A stretch of 64,000 bases of DNA from Woeseiaceae bacterium (GTDB lineage: Bacteria > Pseudomonadota > Gammaproteobacteria > Steroidobacterales > Woeseiaceae). Both the position numbers and the translations under genes were made by a program. Shown piece by piece: positions 34,683 to 42,485 of this stretch (position 1 is its first letter; each line of letters opens with the position of its first letter). The stretch spans positions 20,584-84,583 of the forward strand of contig JAJFKU010000071.1 in NCBI GenBank assembly GCA_021773035.1, in the 5' to 3' direction. The notes beneath the pieces are model-generated. The model was not told the DNA's origin. It worked only from the letters and a program-made list of their open reading frames with translations, and made no database searches.

Positions 34683-35861
34683 ATGAATACCGATAAGAAA
34701 ACCGATAGTTCGTACAATGCGTTGATCGCCTACGCCGCTGTTGCTTTACTGAGCATCGCCGCGGTCTGGGGCTACCTGGAGTATCGCGACACGACGGCGA
34801 GCACACCCGACCCGGTTGCTGCTCCGCGGCCGGCGACAGTCTTGTCGGATGAGATCGCCCCGGTAGCAAACCAACATATCGGCACCAGCCTCAACAAAGC
34901 CCGCCTCGCCGCGGAAGCCAACATGCTGGTAAGCCCGGCCGGTGAGAACGCGCTGTACTTTTACGGCCTCGTACTCAGCGAAGACCGGTCTCATGCCGAG
35001 GCCAACGAAGAACTCGACAGCCTGTTGAATCAGCTGCTAATACGTGTTCAAGAACATATCGCGGCCGCAGAGTTCGTTGCAGCGAATCGGATCGCGGAAC
35101 AGGTTTCCTACATCAGGCCGGAGCACTCTCTTGTAAGCGATGCCGAGCAAGCCTGGCAACAACATCAGGATGAACTGCGAGCTGAGGAATCGGCGGCCAG
35201 CGAGGCGGCGCGCCTTGCGGCCGAGCAACGCGCACGAACACAGGCAGCCGCAGCAGCGGCCGCTGCCAGGGCACTGGAGACTCCGGAGTGGCTGGAGCAG
35301 GCACGTGCAGCGCTTGCCGAAGAGCGGCTCATTGAGCCGGCGGGTGACAACGCTCGGGACTACCTGGCGCTTGGAAACGGCGACAAAGCCGACCAGTTTC
35401 GTGCGCAGCTGATATCCACGCTGGTCGCAAAAAGCGAAGGTGCAATAAACGACGACGATGTCTCCGGTGCGACAACATGGCTCGATGCCGCCGCCAAACT
35501 CGACCCGAACGATGAGCGACTCGACAATATCGCGGCAGAGATAAAGCAGGCACGTGTAGAAGCGCTGGCCGCCGAACCGATTTCACCGCGGCAGCTTAAG
35601 AGGCTTAACCGGGTGGCAGCCGTTTACCCGCGCAATGCCGAGCGCCGCGGTACCTCGGGATGGGTCGATATGGCGTTTACGGTAACTACGGACGGCACTA
35701 CAACGAACATCGAAATCCTGCAGTCAGAGCCCGGCACCCTGTTTGACCAGGCGGCTATCCGTGCCGCCAGCCAGTGGCTGTTCGAACCGCATGAAATCGA
35801 GGGCATCCAGGTCAATCAGCGCGTTATGACACGCATGAGTTTTCAGATAGAAGGTGACTAA
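34683..35861 (+). CDS. TonB-like periplasm-spanning protein with internal duplication
   Basis: The 392-residue protein has an N-terminal membrane helix (residues about 14-32), a long helical region, and a C-terminal TonB domain (AVYPRNAERRGTSGWVDMAF, then LFDQAAIRAASQWLFEP). Two similar units, starting SPAGENALYFY and EPAGDNARDYL, indicate an internal duplication with TPR-like helices. It starts one base after the response-regulator stop. No ExbB/ExbD pair is near, so energy coupling is uncertain; it may link the kinase system to an outer-membrane receptor. Confidence 0.85.
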   Translation: MNTDKKTDSSYNALIAYAAVALLSIAAVWGYLEYRDTTASTPDPVAAPRPATVLSDEIAPVANQHIGTSLNKARLAAEANMLVSPAGENALYFYGLVLSEDRSHAEANEELDSLLNQLLIRVQEHIAAAEFVAANRIAEQVSYIRPEHSLVSDAEQAWQQHQDELRAEESAASEAARLAAEQRARTQAAAAAAAARALETPEWLEQARAALAEERLIEPAGDNARDYLALGNGDKADQFRAQLISTLVAKSEGAINDDDVSGATTWLDAAAKLDPNDERLDNIAAEIKQARVEALAAEPISPRQLKRLNRVAAVYPRNAERRGTSGWVDMAFTVTTDGTTTNIEILQSEPGTLFDQAAIRAASQWLFEPHEIEGIQVNQRVMTRMSFQIEGD

Positions 35862-36047
35862 AGCGGCGTTCTGCCAGCTGTAGTAACCCAGACCCGACCT
35901 TACAGACAGTGTCGGAGTTGATCGAATTCGAACGATGGGCTTCCTTGAGGACTCAAGGGATCGATGTAACACAGGCACTGGATCCTTACACCGGTGTTTC
36001 ACCGTACAACGCAGCAAAGATTGTTAAACGAATTGATGTTCGGCGCA

Positions 36048-36119
36048 GGGATGCGGCGGATACGCCAAAGACCACTTCACGACACACAGGCGAGGTCATT
36101 GGCGTATCCGCCGCATCCC
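36048..36119. repeat. Perfect 21-bp inverted repeat with extended stem
   Basis: Positions 36048-36068 (GGGATGCGG...) are the exact reverse complement of 36099-36119 (...CCGCATCCC). A single A-A mismatch is followed by four more pairs (GACC 36070-36073, GGTC 36094-36097), leaving a 20-base loop. No T-run follows on either strand. The hairpin lies in the 346-base gap between the convergent TonB-like and LysR genes, where I support no gene. It may be a bidirectional transcription stop, a REP-like element or a miniature mobile element. Confidence 0.7.
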
Positions 36120-36207
36120 GACAGTCGGGCATGTATTTCAGTTAAGGGTCGCCGTGCTGAACAGGTGTTGATCCGGGAGGGCCCCGATCAGGTACCGACT
36201 ATCACAG

Positions 36208-37146
36208 CTAGCGGTCGTTTTTTTGTAAGGGCGCCCACCGATCAGTCTCACCGAGATTGTTGAGGCAGTTTACGACAAAGTCCACAAACACCTTCACCTT
36301 CGCCGGCGGCCTCGCCTGCGGATAGACGGCAAATACACCGAGTTCCTCGCCAACGACACCCTCGAGTTCGATTTCCTTCAGGCGACCCAGGCGAATTTCG
36401 CTTTCGATCAACACCCGCGGCGCATAAAGAATGCCATGCCCCAGGCAGGTAGCGAGAATCAGGGCCAGATCGTTGTTCGCGGCAAATGCTGTCTTCAGAA
36501 CAACCTCCGCAGGTGCGTCTTCACCGGCGAAAGCCCACGTCATCTTCTCCTCCGCTCGAAAACCAAGGCCAAGACAGGCGTGCCGTGTCAGGTCCTTGAT
36601 ACGCTTTGGCGCACCGTGGCGCTTCAGGTATTCAGGCGAAGCCACAAGCACTCTGCGAGTCGTAATCAGCCGCCTCGCTGTCAATCGCGAATCTGGCAAC
36701 TTCTGTGCACATCGAATCACCGCATCAAACGCCTTGCCGACAACATCGACCTGCTGCTCGCGAAAATCCAGGCTCATTGTGAGTTCCGGCCATACTCGCA
36801 AAAAATCGCCAACGAGTGCCGGCATCAGAGCAGCGCCGAGACTTGACGGCATACTGACACGAAGGCGCCCCATCGGCGTTTGATCGGCGCCTCGCACCGC
36901 GGCAAGCGCCTCGCCAATGTCCAGAGCAATCGTTTGCCAGTGTTGATACAGCGTGCGACCGGCATCGGTCAGACTGATACGTCGCGTGCTGCGATTGAAC
37001 AGCGTTACACCAAGCTCTTTTTCCAACTGTCCAATGCGGGTACTAACAGATGACCGCGCCATCCGCATCTGGTTCGCAGCTTGCTGAAAACTTTCCGCCT
37101 CTGCGACACGGGCGAAGATACGAAGGTCCGGTAAATCAGTCTGCAT
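36208..37146 (-). CDS. LysR-family transcriptional regulator
   Basis: The 312-residue protein has the LysR helix-turn-helix (LRIFARVAEAESFQQAANQM; RMARSSVSTRIGQLEKELG) and the periplasmic-binding-protein-like effector domain starting about residue 90 (PMGRLRVSMPSSLGAALMPA). It belongs to the CrgA/YhjC-like branch. No divergent target gene is adjacent; the gene upstream is an unrelated small gene on the same strand. The inducer is unknown. Confidence 0.92.
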   Translation of the reverse strand: MQTDLPDLRIFARVAEAESFQQAANQMRMARSSVSTRIGQLEKELGVTLFNRSTRRISLTDAGRTLYQHWQTIALDIGEALAAVRGADQTPMGRLRVSMPSSLGAALMPALVGDFLRVWPELTMSLDFREQQVDVVGKAFDAVIRCAQKLPDSRLTARRLITTRRVLVASPEYLKRHGAPKRIKDLTRHACLGLGFRAEEKMTWAFAGEDAPAEVVLKTAFAANNDLALILATCLGHGILYAPRVLIESEIRLGRLKEIELEGVVGEELGVFAVYPQARPPAKVKVFVDFVVNCLNNLGETDRWAPLQKNDR

Positions 37147-37291
37147 GGTTTTTCTTCAATCAAAAGGCGGCCTATCATTAGGTCCACCGTGCGACGAGTC
37201 AACGCATAATACTTGGAATAAAGCGCTTTGACGGCTGTGTTTTGTGAGATTTCGCTCAATCGATGACTATGTCAAATATGGTGCGCTCGTT

Positions 37292-37669
37292 TCACTCCTG
37301 CGTAGTGTGATCGCCCACGACCCGCCTTGTGAACGCCTGCACACCGCAGTGTTTGTCGAGTGTTTCGCCCGCCATAACAATGAATCTGACGGCACACTCT
37401 ACATGCTGTAACGGTAACGTGCGAATGGCGGCCGGCAGCGCGCCCACCGTTATGTTATCTGTCCAGAGGTCAGCACCAATAAGCTGCTGCATCTCCTCAT
37501 ACAGCAACTGACAGGATCGCGGGATGTCTTCAGGCCGCAACGGAGTGAGTGCGATAACTGCATTTAGCAAACGCTCCTTTGGCGTACGACTCGCTTTCGT
37601 CAGTTCCGAACACGCATGTGAAAAACGCGCGCGGGCAAACGCGTACGGCGTGAGGTTGACGTTCTGCAT
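37292..37669 (-). CDS. Hypothetical protein preceded by a structured leader
   Basis: The ATG at 37669 follows GGAGG by six bases, which decides the start. The 125-residue product is soluble and helical (FARARFSHACSELTKASRTP; KERLLNAVIALTPLRPEDIP; QLLYEEMQQLIG) and I recognise no family. The KERLLNAV stretch suggests a real domain. Its ribosome binding site is covered by a predicted hairpin in the leader, so translation may be regulated. Confidence 0.7.
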   Translation of the reverse strand: MQNVNLTPYAFARARFSHACSELTKASRTPKERLLNAVIALTPLRPEDIPRSCQLLYEEMQQLIGADLWTDNITVGALPAAIRTLPLQHVECAVRFIVMAGETLDKHCGVQAFTRRVVGDHTTQE

Positions 37670-37673
37670 GTCG

Positions 37674-37748
37674 GCCCTCCGTTTTGTCGACAAATAGCTA
37701 CCCAGCACCAAGTCTGCCAAGTAGCACTACGGCAGGACAGAACGGAGG
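37674..37748 (-). promoter_or_regulatory. Leader RNA that can sequester the ribosome binding site
   Basis: On the minus strand, 37748-37736 (CCTCCGTTCTGTC) can pair with 37688-37676 (GACAAAACGGAGG) at 12 of 13 positions, and the second arm contains the GGAGG Shine-Dalgarno of the gene starting at 37669. The enclosed loop holds another hairpin (CTGCC-GTAG-TG-CTAC-TT-GGCAG, 37735-37714). This is the design of a translational switch (thermometer, riboswitch or protein-binding leader). No known riboswitch core was recognised. Confidence 0.55.
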
Positions 37749-37925
37749 TCACAGTCAGCCCGTGAACACTGTGGTCGGTGGTGGCAGCGGCGAACTCGCC
37801 GCGCAGTAGTCAGGAAAGGTCCTCAAGTGATGTAAACCCGTCCATTAGCGTCTAAAGAGACGTGGGATGCCACCTGGCGGTCACAACCGAAGTTTAACAA
37901 CGCACAGCAGACGAGCAGCGCAGCC

Positions 37926-38444
37926 ATGAAAAATCCGCACGAACAGTACCCACCCGGGCGGTGGGCAGCCGCGTATATCAGCGAGCTACACAAGCACCTG
38001 CGAGGGCGGCTTGCCGGCGGCGAAGATGCACAGGACATCGCGCAGGAAGCTTGCCTGAAGCTGCTGCAGACAAAGCATTCAGAATCTATCCGAAATCCGA
38101 AAGCCTATCTCTATAGAATTGCGCATAACCTGCTCTACCAGCACTACAATCAGGCGCCAGCCAGGCACTCGGAATTCGAAGTGGAGCAACTCCGCGCAGC
38201 TGACCCATCACCTGAAGAACAGGCGATCGTTGATACACGGCGTGCGCAAATCGATCGCGCCCTGGCTGAGCTGCCCGACAAATGCCGCATCGTACTGCTG
38301 CTGCGATGGCGCGATGGACTAAGGGTTGCCGAAATCGCCGCACGGATGCAGCTGTCGCGCGCAATGGTCAAGAAGTACCTGGCAGCCGGCCTGGCGCATT
38401 TCCGGAAACGGCTGAACCGATTTGCCCTTGCTGACCGTGCTTAG
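37926..38444 (+). CDS. ECF sigma factor, FecI-like, without adjacent anti-sigma
   Basis: The 172-residue protein contains sigma region 2 (LAGGEDAQDIAQEACLKLLQ; NPKAYLYRIAHNLLYQHY) and region 4 (LPDKCRIVLLLRWRDGLRVA; EIAARMQLSRAMVKKYLAAG). It matches FecI/RpoE-type ECF sigma factors of iron-type signalling. Such genes are normally followed by a FecR anti-sigma and a receptor; here neither is adjacent. It lies divergent from the small gene with the structured leader. It may be controlled by distant partners. Confidence 0.88.
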   Translation: MKNPHEQYPPGRWAAAYISELHKHLRGRLAGGEDAQDIAQEACLKLLQTKHSESIRNPKAYLYRIAHNLLYQHYNQAPARHSEFEVEQLRAADPSPEEQAIVDTRRAQIDRALAELPDKCRIVLLLRWRDGLRVAEIAARMQLSRAMVKKYLAAGLAHFRKRLNRFALADRA

Positions 38445-38474
38445 CTCCGGGTCAAACCCGCCGGGCCGCCTGAT

Positions 38475-38645
38475 TCAATCACAATACTGAAACTCGCCGC
38501 CACCCGGCAGCTCCCAATCCCTCGCTTCGAAATCCGAATCGCCGTGGGCGTCGCTTACCTCATACGGTTGCCAGCCCGTACGTCGCTCGTCGGTTGTGGG
38601 TAGCTGTTGACCACCGAACCGCCCCCTGGTGCATTGCTCGCTCAT
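38475..38645 (-). CDS. Possible small protein (56 residues)
   Basis: An ATG at 38645 opens a frame ending at 38475. The product, MSEQCTRGRFGGQQLPTTDE followed by RRTGWQPYEVSDAHGDSDFE and a WELPGGGEFQYCD tail, has protein-like composition, but there is no good ribosome binding site. It could be a small gene or the end of a decayed one. I do not recognise it. Confidence 0.3.
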   Translation of the reverse strand: MSEQCTRGRFGGQQLPTTDERRTGWQPYEVSDAHGDSDFEARDWELPGGGEFQYCD

Positions 38646-38699
38646 ACGCTGAGAGTAAGTGATACCTGCGGCCCGTGCCGAAACACAGTGTCCGGTATC

Positions 38700-38933
38700 C
38701 TAATCAGTCGGCAGCGGACCAATCCGAACCTGAGTGAGGTTCGTTGGCCACAGGGACAAATCCAGATCGAAGGAGCCGTCAGGGTTTTTCGCGCCGACAC
38801 CGATTTGCGACCAACTACTGCCACTCCCGGTATCCAGACCGTACTGCACTCGACCATATACGCCTATTCGATCGTGATCGCTCAAGCTTTGCTTTCCTTT
38901 CACCCAAAAAACTCCCGATTCGCGGTTCCGCAT
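38700..38933 (-). CDS. Uncertain open frame, perhaps a remnant
   Basis: The 77-residue frame reads like a beta-rich fragment (WSQIGVGAKNPDGSFDLDLS) and ends in VRIGPLPTD. It has no strong start signal and no recognised family. Together with 38475-38645 it occupies the 560-base gap between the sigma factor and the MarR gene, where I otherwise see nothing. A decayed gene is possible. Confidence 0.2.
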   Translation of the reverse strand: MRNRESGVFWVKGKQSLSDHDRIGVYGRVQYGLDTGSGSSWSQIGVGAKNPDGSFDLDLSLWPTNLTQVRIGPLPTD

Positions 38934-39005
38934 TCTGTTGCCTGCATTAGTCTAGAGTGTTGCAGCGCCGTTTTTGGCCCCTGTTATTTTTGCCCGCGAG
39001 CGCTA

Positions 39006-39464
39006 TTAACCCTGCCGCATGATGATGCGATGATCAGGCACGTATACCGGCGCCTGCACTTTGAGTTTGCTGCAAAGCGTCTTTGCCAGTTCGCGCTCCG
39101 GCTCCGCGAGAACGATCTTACACTCGGAAAGCAAAGCCAGAACGACCTCGCGTGCTCGCTGAAGCTGACTCGCGCCCTCCCCTGTCAGCTCGAGCGTCGC
39201 CGCGCGACGATCCGCGGGAACTGATCTGCGTTGCAGCCAGCCGTTCATTTCCAAAGTCGCCACATAGCGGGAAACCGATCCCATCCGGCATCCGAAAATA
39301 CCCGCTACTTCAGTTGCAGACATCGGCTGCCGATGCAGATTCTCCATCAGGTCCCAGAGCTCGCGATTCAGGCGCAGTGGCTTCAACACTCTGTCGATAC
39401 GTCGTAACAGCTGCCGCATCACCCGCGTATAGAGCAGCCAATCATCCAGTTCGTCGATATTCAT
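39006..39464 (-). CDS. MarR-family transcriptional regulator
   Basis: The 152-residue protein has the MarR winged helix: NRELWDLMENLHRQPMSATE, VAGIFGCRMGSVSRYVATLE, MNGWLQRRSVPADRRAATLE, and LTGEGASQLQRAREVVLALL. The gene is downstream of the aspartokinase-homoserine dehydrogenase gene on the same strand (98 bases apart). A 22-base palindrome overlapping the promoter of that gene is a plausible operator, so it may repress its own operon. The ligand is unknown. Confidence 0.88.
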   Translation of the reverse strand: MNIDELDDWLLYTRVMRQLLRRIDRVLKPLRLNRELWDLMENLHRQPMSATEVAGIFGCRMGSVSRYVATLEMNGWLQRRSVPADRRAATLELTGEGASQLQRAREVVLALLSECKIVLAEPERELAKTLCSKLKVQAPVYVPDHRIIMRQG

Positions 39465-39562
39465 CTCGCTGTTGCCTCTTGAAGACGCTGTGTTGTTACA
39501 ACGTTCATAGTGAATTCAGGTCGGTTCGGAAAATTGTTAGCGGCATCGGCTCACGAGATCGT

Positions 39563-41239
39563 CTAGTGCGGCCGCCGGCTAAATTCGCGATCGAAAAAAG
39601 GCGGCACAACAGAGGCGGTGCACGTCGCATCAAGAGCACTGCTTCTCGTTTCGATGTAACACTCCACAAGATCGGCAATGACCGCCTCGGCCGTCGGCCA
39701 GCAGCCAGTACCGACGCCACTGACCTGGTGCGTGACCCCGAACAAGTCGACAATCTCCAGCCGACACTCGTGGTTGTTGCCGCCACCCAGATAGGAGGTC
39801 AACGAAAGTAGTTGTGGCGCGACGCTTCCGTTTCCGTCCGCATCGATGTCGACTACCTGGTGAACCTGCCCGCTGTTCCCACGCGCCGCATCCAGGAGAG
39901 CGGTCCCGGCGGTATCGATGCCGCGAACGTCGATCGATAAAGGAATCGCTCCAAAGGCCTCGAATGCAAGAACCCGCAATTGTTCCGCCGCAGCAGACGC
40001 GTCCCTGTCGAACTCTGTCGCAAGTACAGCGCGCAAACGCCGGATGCCGGAGTGCGCGGCAACCCTCTGCACCGCCTCCAGCAGCGGCGCGGCACCACCC
40101 ACCGCGGCTGAATGCACAAACCTGGCGTGCCGCCTCCCCGCCAGTGCTCGCAAAGCTGCCTGCCGCAACGAGAGCAACGTCCTGTCCGCCGTCACAACGG
40201 TCGCCCGCTTATTCAGGCTGTGGCGTGTCACCCGCTCGGCGAAGACCGTATCTCCTGTCAGCTCTACGAGCACGTCATAGGGTTCGCGCAGCAACGCGTC
40301 AATGTCATCGCTAAGTCTTGCAACGGGCGGCGAAACCGGGCGCGATTTGTTGATGTCTTTTACGCCTATACCGACAACATCAAACGCCTGCGGCATGCGC
40401 TGCAAGGCTGAATACACGCACTGTCCAATCTTCCCAAAACCCAGCATCAGCACTTTCATGGGCGCCACACAAGGCGCGTCGCGGACGTAAGTTTCGCCAT
40501 TGCCAATGGTGGTTCCGGATTGATGCAGCATCGCTGCTACCTGGGCGCTGCCACGGGTCTCGCGCAAAAACTCTGTCGCTTTGGGCTGCACCAGGACACT
40601 CGACACACGTAGCGCATCTTCATAGCTCACGTGACCGTAGCGATGTGGCGATTCTTCCTGATCGTCACCGCTGCCGACCGCAGGGTCGCACTCGTAAATG
40701 CCGTCAACGTCTTTCAGCAGTCGGCATTCATCAGCACGCAGCGCATGGGCAAGATAGACGGCGCTCAGGTCCGATCCACCACGTCCGGTCAGGCCGACAC
40801 CACCATCGCGATGCCGGGCAGCAAAACCGGGTACCACGATTACCGGCGTTTTCTTGAGCGCATTGCGGATCAGGGCGTCATCGACGCCGACAAAATCGCC
40901 GTCAAGGCGCTCGTTCTCGATCATCAGGTCCATACTGGCCGCATCGAGACAAGTCGCGGGCAAGCCCGCCCGGCACAGCGCCATCGTCAACAAAGCAGCC
41001 GACTGGGTCTCGCCCGTTGCCAGCAGCAACGCCATCGCCTCGTCCGCTGAGGCCGGCGAAGCGATTACCTCGGCACGATCCAGCAAGGCATTGGTCTGGG
41101 ATCCAATCGCCGAAACCACCGCGATCACGCCGCGGCCCTGCCGGTACGCGCGATACACCTCATGCACTGCGACCGGTAACTGCGAATCGTTCGACAACAC
41201 CGAACTACCGAACTTCAAAACCACCAGCGTCTGTTCCAA
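39563..41239 (-). CDS. Compact aspartokinase-homoserine dehydrogenase fusion without ACT domains
   Basis: About 558 residues. The N-terminal half is an aspartokinase (LKFGSSVLS near the start; VVPGFAARHRDGGVGLTGRG, then GSDLSAVYLAHAL). The C-terminal half is a homoserine dehydrogenase (MLGFGKIGQCVYSAL; ELTGDTVFAERV; HSAAVGGAAPLLEAVQRVAA). ThrA/MetL-type fusions are about 810 residues because two ACT-like regulatory domains lie between the halves; here none fits, so feedback inhibition should be absent. Start: GTG at 41308 lies inside a terminator-like hairpin, so I prefer the TTG at 41239 (GTGGGG upstream); a GTG at 41224 is also possible. thrB/thrC are not adjacent. Confidence 0.8.
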   Translation of the reverse strand: MEQTLVVLKFGSSVLSNDSQLPVAVHEVYRAYRQGRGVIAVVSAIGSQTNALLDRAEVIASPASADEAMALLLATGETQSAALLTMALCRAGLPATCLDAASMDLMIENERLDGDFVGVDDALIRNALKKTPVIVVPGFAARHRDGGVGLTGRGGSDLSAVYLAHALRADECRLLKDVDGIYECDPAVGSGDDQEESPHRYGHVSYEDALRVSSVLVQPKATEFLRETRGSAQVAAMLHQSGTTIGNGETYVRDAPCVAPMKVLMLGFGKIGQCVYSALQRMPQAFDVVGIGVKDINKSRPVSPPVARLSDDIDALLREPYDVLVELTGDTVFAERVTRHSLNKRATVVTADRTLLSLRQAALRALAGRRHARFVHSAAVGGAAPLLEAVQRVAAHSGIRRLRAVLATEFDRDASAAAEQLRVLAFEAFGAIPLSIDVRGIDTAGTALLDAARGNSGQVHQVVDIDADGNGSVAPQLLSLTSYLGGGNNHECRLEIVDLFGVTHQVSGVGTGCWPTAEAVIADLVECYIETRSSALDATCTASVVPPFFDREFSRRPH

Positions 41240-41289
41240 ACGAGCCGCCCCACTGCCGTTTCCGGCGATGTCACACCCATCACGATGCG

Positions 41290-41324
41290 AAAAAAAAACC
41301 TGCGCCACTAAGAGCGGCTGCAGG
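41290..41324 (-). terminator. Hairpin plus nine T between promoter and aspartokinase start (attenuator-like)
   Basis: On the minus strand CCTGCAGCC (41324-41316), a 9-base loop and GGCGCAGG (41306-41299) form an 8-pair stem with one bulged A, followed at once by nine T (41298-41290). It lies downstream of a good promoter (41398-41426) and just before the first credible start codons of the aspartokinase fusion. It could attenuate transcription, as in thr operons, but no Thr/Ile-rich leader peptide is apparent upstream. It might instead end the transcript from 41527-41808. Confidence 0.6.
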
Positions 41325-41397
41325 CTTTGCTGCTCGCTTTAGCGGAATTTTTAGTGCGCCCGCAAGCTGATAAATTGATCAAATCGGCGCAGAAATG

Positions 41398-41426
41398 ACG
41401 GTATGACAGAATTGCAATTCTGTCAA
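41398..41426 (-). promoter_or_regulatory. Promoter with a perfect 22-base palindromic operator in its spacer
   Basis: Minus-strand TTGACA (41426-41421) and TACCGT (41403-41398) are separated by exactly 17 bases. The palindrome at 41404-41425 (TGACAGAATTG and its exact mirror) spans the -35 end and the whole spacer, so bound protein would block RNA polymerase. MarR-type operators are often AT-rich palindromes of this size with an ATTGCAAT core, and a marR gene lies in the same operon. Confidence 0.7.
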
Positions 41427-41526
41427 TCGTTTTTGGAATTTTGGATTAACAACACGGCATTTTCGTCGTATCGTGCGCCAAAGTCGTGCTCTCACCGCTC
41501 AGGCGGTGCCTAAACGACCCGCACGG

Positions 41527-41808
41527 TCAGTCTTCGACGACCTGGGTAGCCACGGTGAAACGCTCAACCTCGGGTACGGTCGACTGCAGAAAGCGGTGCA
41601 CGGCCGACAGTTGTTTCCACACCCGACGCCGGCCCTTTTCGCGCGTTTTGCTAAGCGTCAAGCGCTCGCCGTTCGCCAGCACGATGTTCAGTACCCAACC
41701 CGGTTCGGCACTGTCGTTGACCGGAGTGGCCACCAGCTCGAACACCGCGCGAGCTCTTACCAATCCTTGTAGTTGCGCCTGATCCAGCGCCTGGGTATCT
41801 GCTGTCAT
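41527..41808 (-). CDS. Small hypothetical protein
   Basis: The 93-residue protein contains LQGLVRARAVFELVATPVND, GWVLNIVLANGERLTLSKTR and a basic KGRRRVWKQLSAVHRFL. It resembles small conserved proteins occasionally annotated near plasmid-partition functions, but I cannot confirm that. No signal peptide or membrane helix is seen. It stands alone; the aspartokinase promoter lies about 100 bases downstream on the same strand. Confidence 0.6.
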   Translation of the reverse strand: MTADTQALDQAQLQGLVRARAVFELVATPVNDSAEPGWVLNIVLANGERLTLSKTREKGRRRVWKQLSAVHRFLQSTVPEVERFTVATQVVED

Positions 41809-42166
41809 AAGCCCTCATGATCTGTCATTCCGAGGGGACTCAAGCCAGCCGGCGCGCGCCGTCCGGCCTCGGACACGGTTTCAAGCTTCTGCGGGGTCCC
41901 TTAACAAGATGTCTGTCTGTCGCAGACTGATCTCGCCCCGGCATTTCGCATTCGTTGCACGAAATGTAGAAGTTGTCGGTCGTTTCTTAAAGTCTGTGCA
42001 TGCTAGCACAGAACCGGTTCGATCAGCGCGGCGAATCCCACTGACGGTGCAAGTGTCGCTCAATGCCGACAATAGTGAATAAAAACAGGCATTTTCATTG
42101 CAGCGCCGTGCGGATTGGGAAATAATGCGCCTGCTGATTTAGCTAACTATTCAAGGATCATCCAAA
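41809..42166. other. Intergenic region upstream of the lpp-like gene
   Basis: No gene is supported in these 358 bases. A likely promoter for the lipoprotein gene is TTGCAG near 42098 with an AATAAT-like -10 element about 16 bases downstream, which puts the start of transcription roughly 40 bases before the ATG. Short hairpins occur (CATTTCG...CGAAATG near 41942-41967 and CTGTGC...GCACAG near 41995-42012). None looks like a known RNA. Confidence 0.35.
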
Positions 42167-42466
42167 ATGAAAAAGACCGCACTCAGAGCTGGCGGACTCG
42201 CACTTTTCGTCGCAATGGCCGCCGGCTGCGCAACAACCGGGTTGGACGAAGTTAAAGAAACGGCTGATCGTGCCGCTGCCGATGCCGCTGCTGCAGCTTC
42301 AGCTGCCGAAGCTGCTCGTGCCGCTGCTGACCGCGCTTCTCAGGCTGCTTCTGCGGCCCAAAGCACGGCTGATCAGGCATTGTCTGCTGCAACGGAATCT
42401 CAGGCATGCTGCGAAGCAAACCGCGAAAGCATGGAACGCATGTTCCAGAAATCGATGTCTAAGTAG
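42167..42466 (+). CDS. Murein (Braun-type) lipoprotein
   Basis: The 99-residue precursor has the lipobox AAGC (Cys21) and then an Ala-rich heptad region (AAADAAAAASAAEAARAAAD and RASQAASAAQSTADQALSAA) forming an alanine-zipper coiled coil of the Lpp/OprI type. It ends in SMSK, with a C-terminal lysine, the residue used by Lpp for covalent attachment to peptidoglycan. The gene is followed by a strong terminator and converges on an L,D-transpeptidase gene, the enzyme type that makes this link. Confidence 0.88.
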   Translation: MKKTALRAGGLALFVAMAAGCATTGLDEVKETADRAAADAAAAASAAEAARAAADRASQAASAAQSTADQALSAATESQACCEANRESMERMFQKSMSK

Positions 42467-42485
42467 AACGACTACTTAACAACAT

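Noticed and set aside
35909..36145. Open frame of 78 codons in the gap after the TonB-like gene
   Set aside because: It crosses the long inverted repeat, has no ribosome binding site and no recognisable domain.
38607..39224. 205-codon plus-strand frame over the MarR gene
   Set aside because: Half of it is the complement of a clear MarR protein and the composition is cysteine/arginine-rich without domain similarity.
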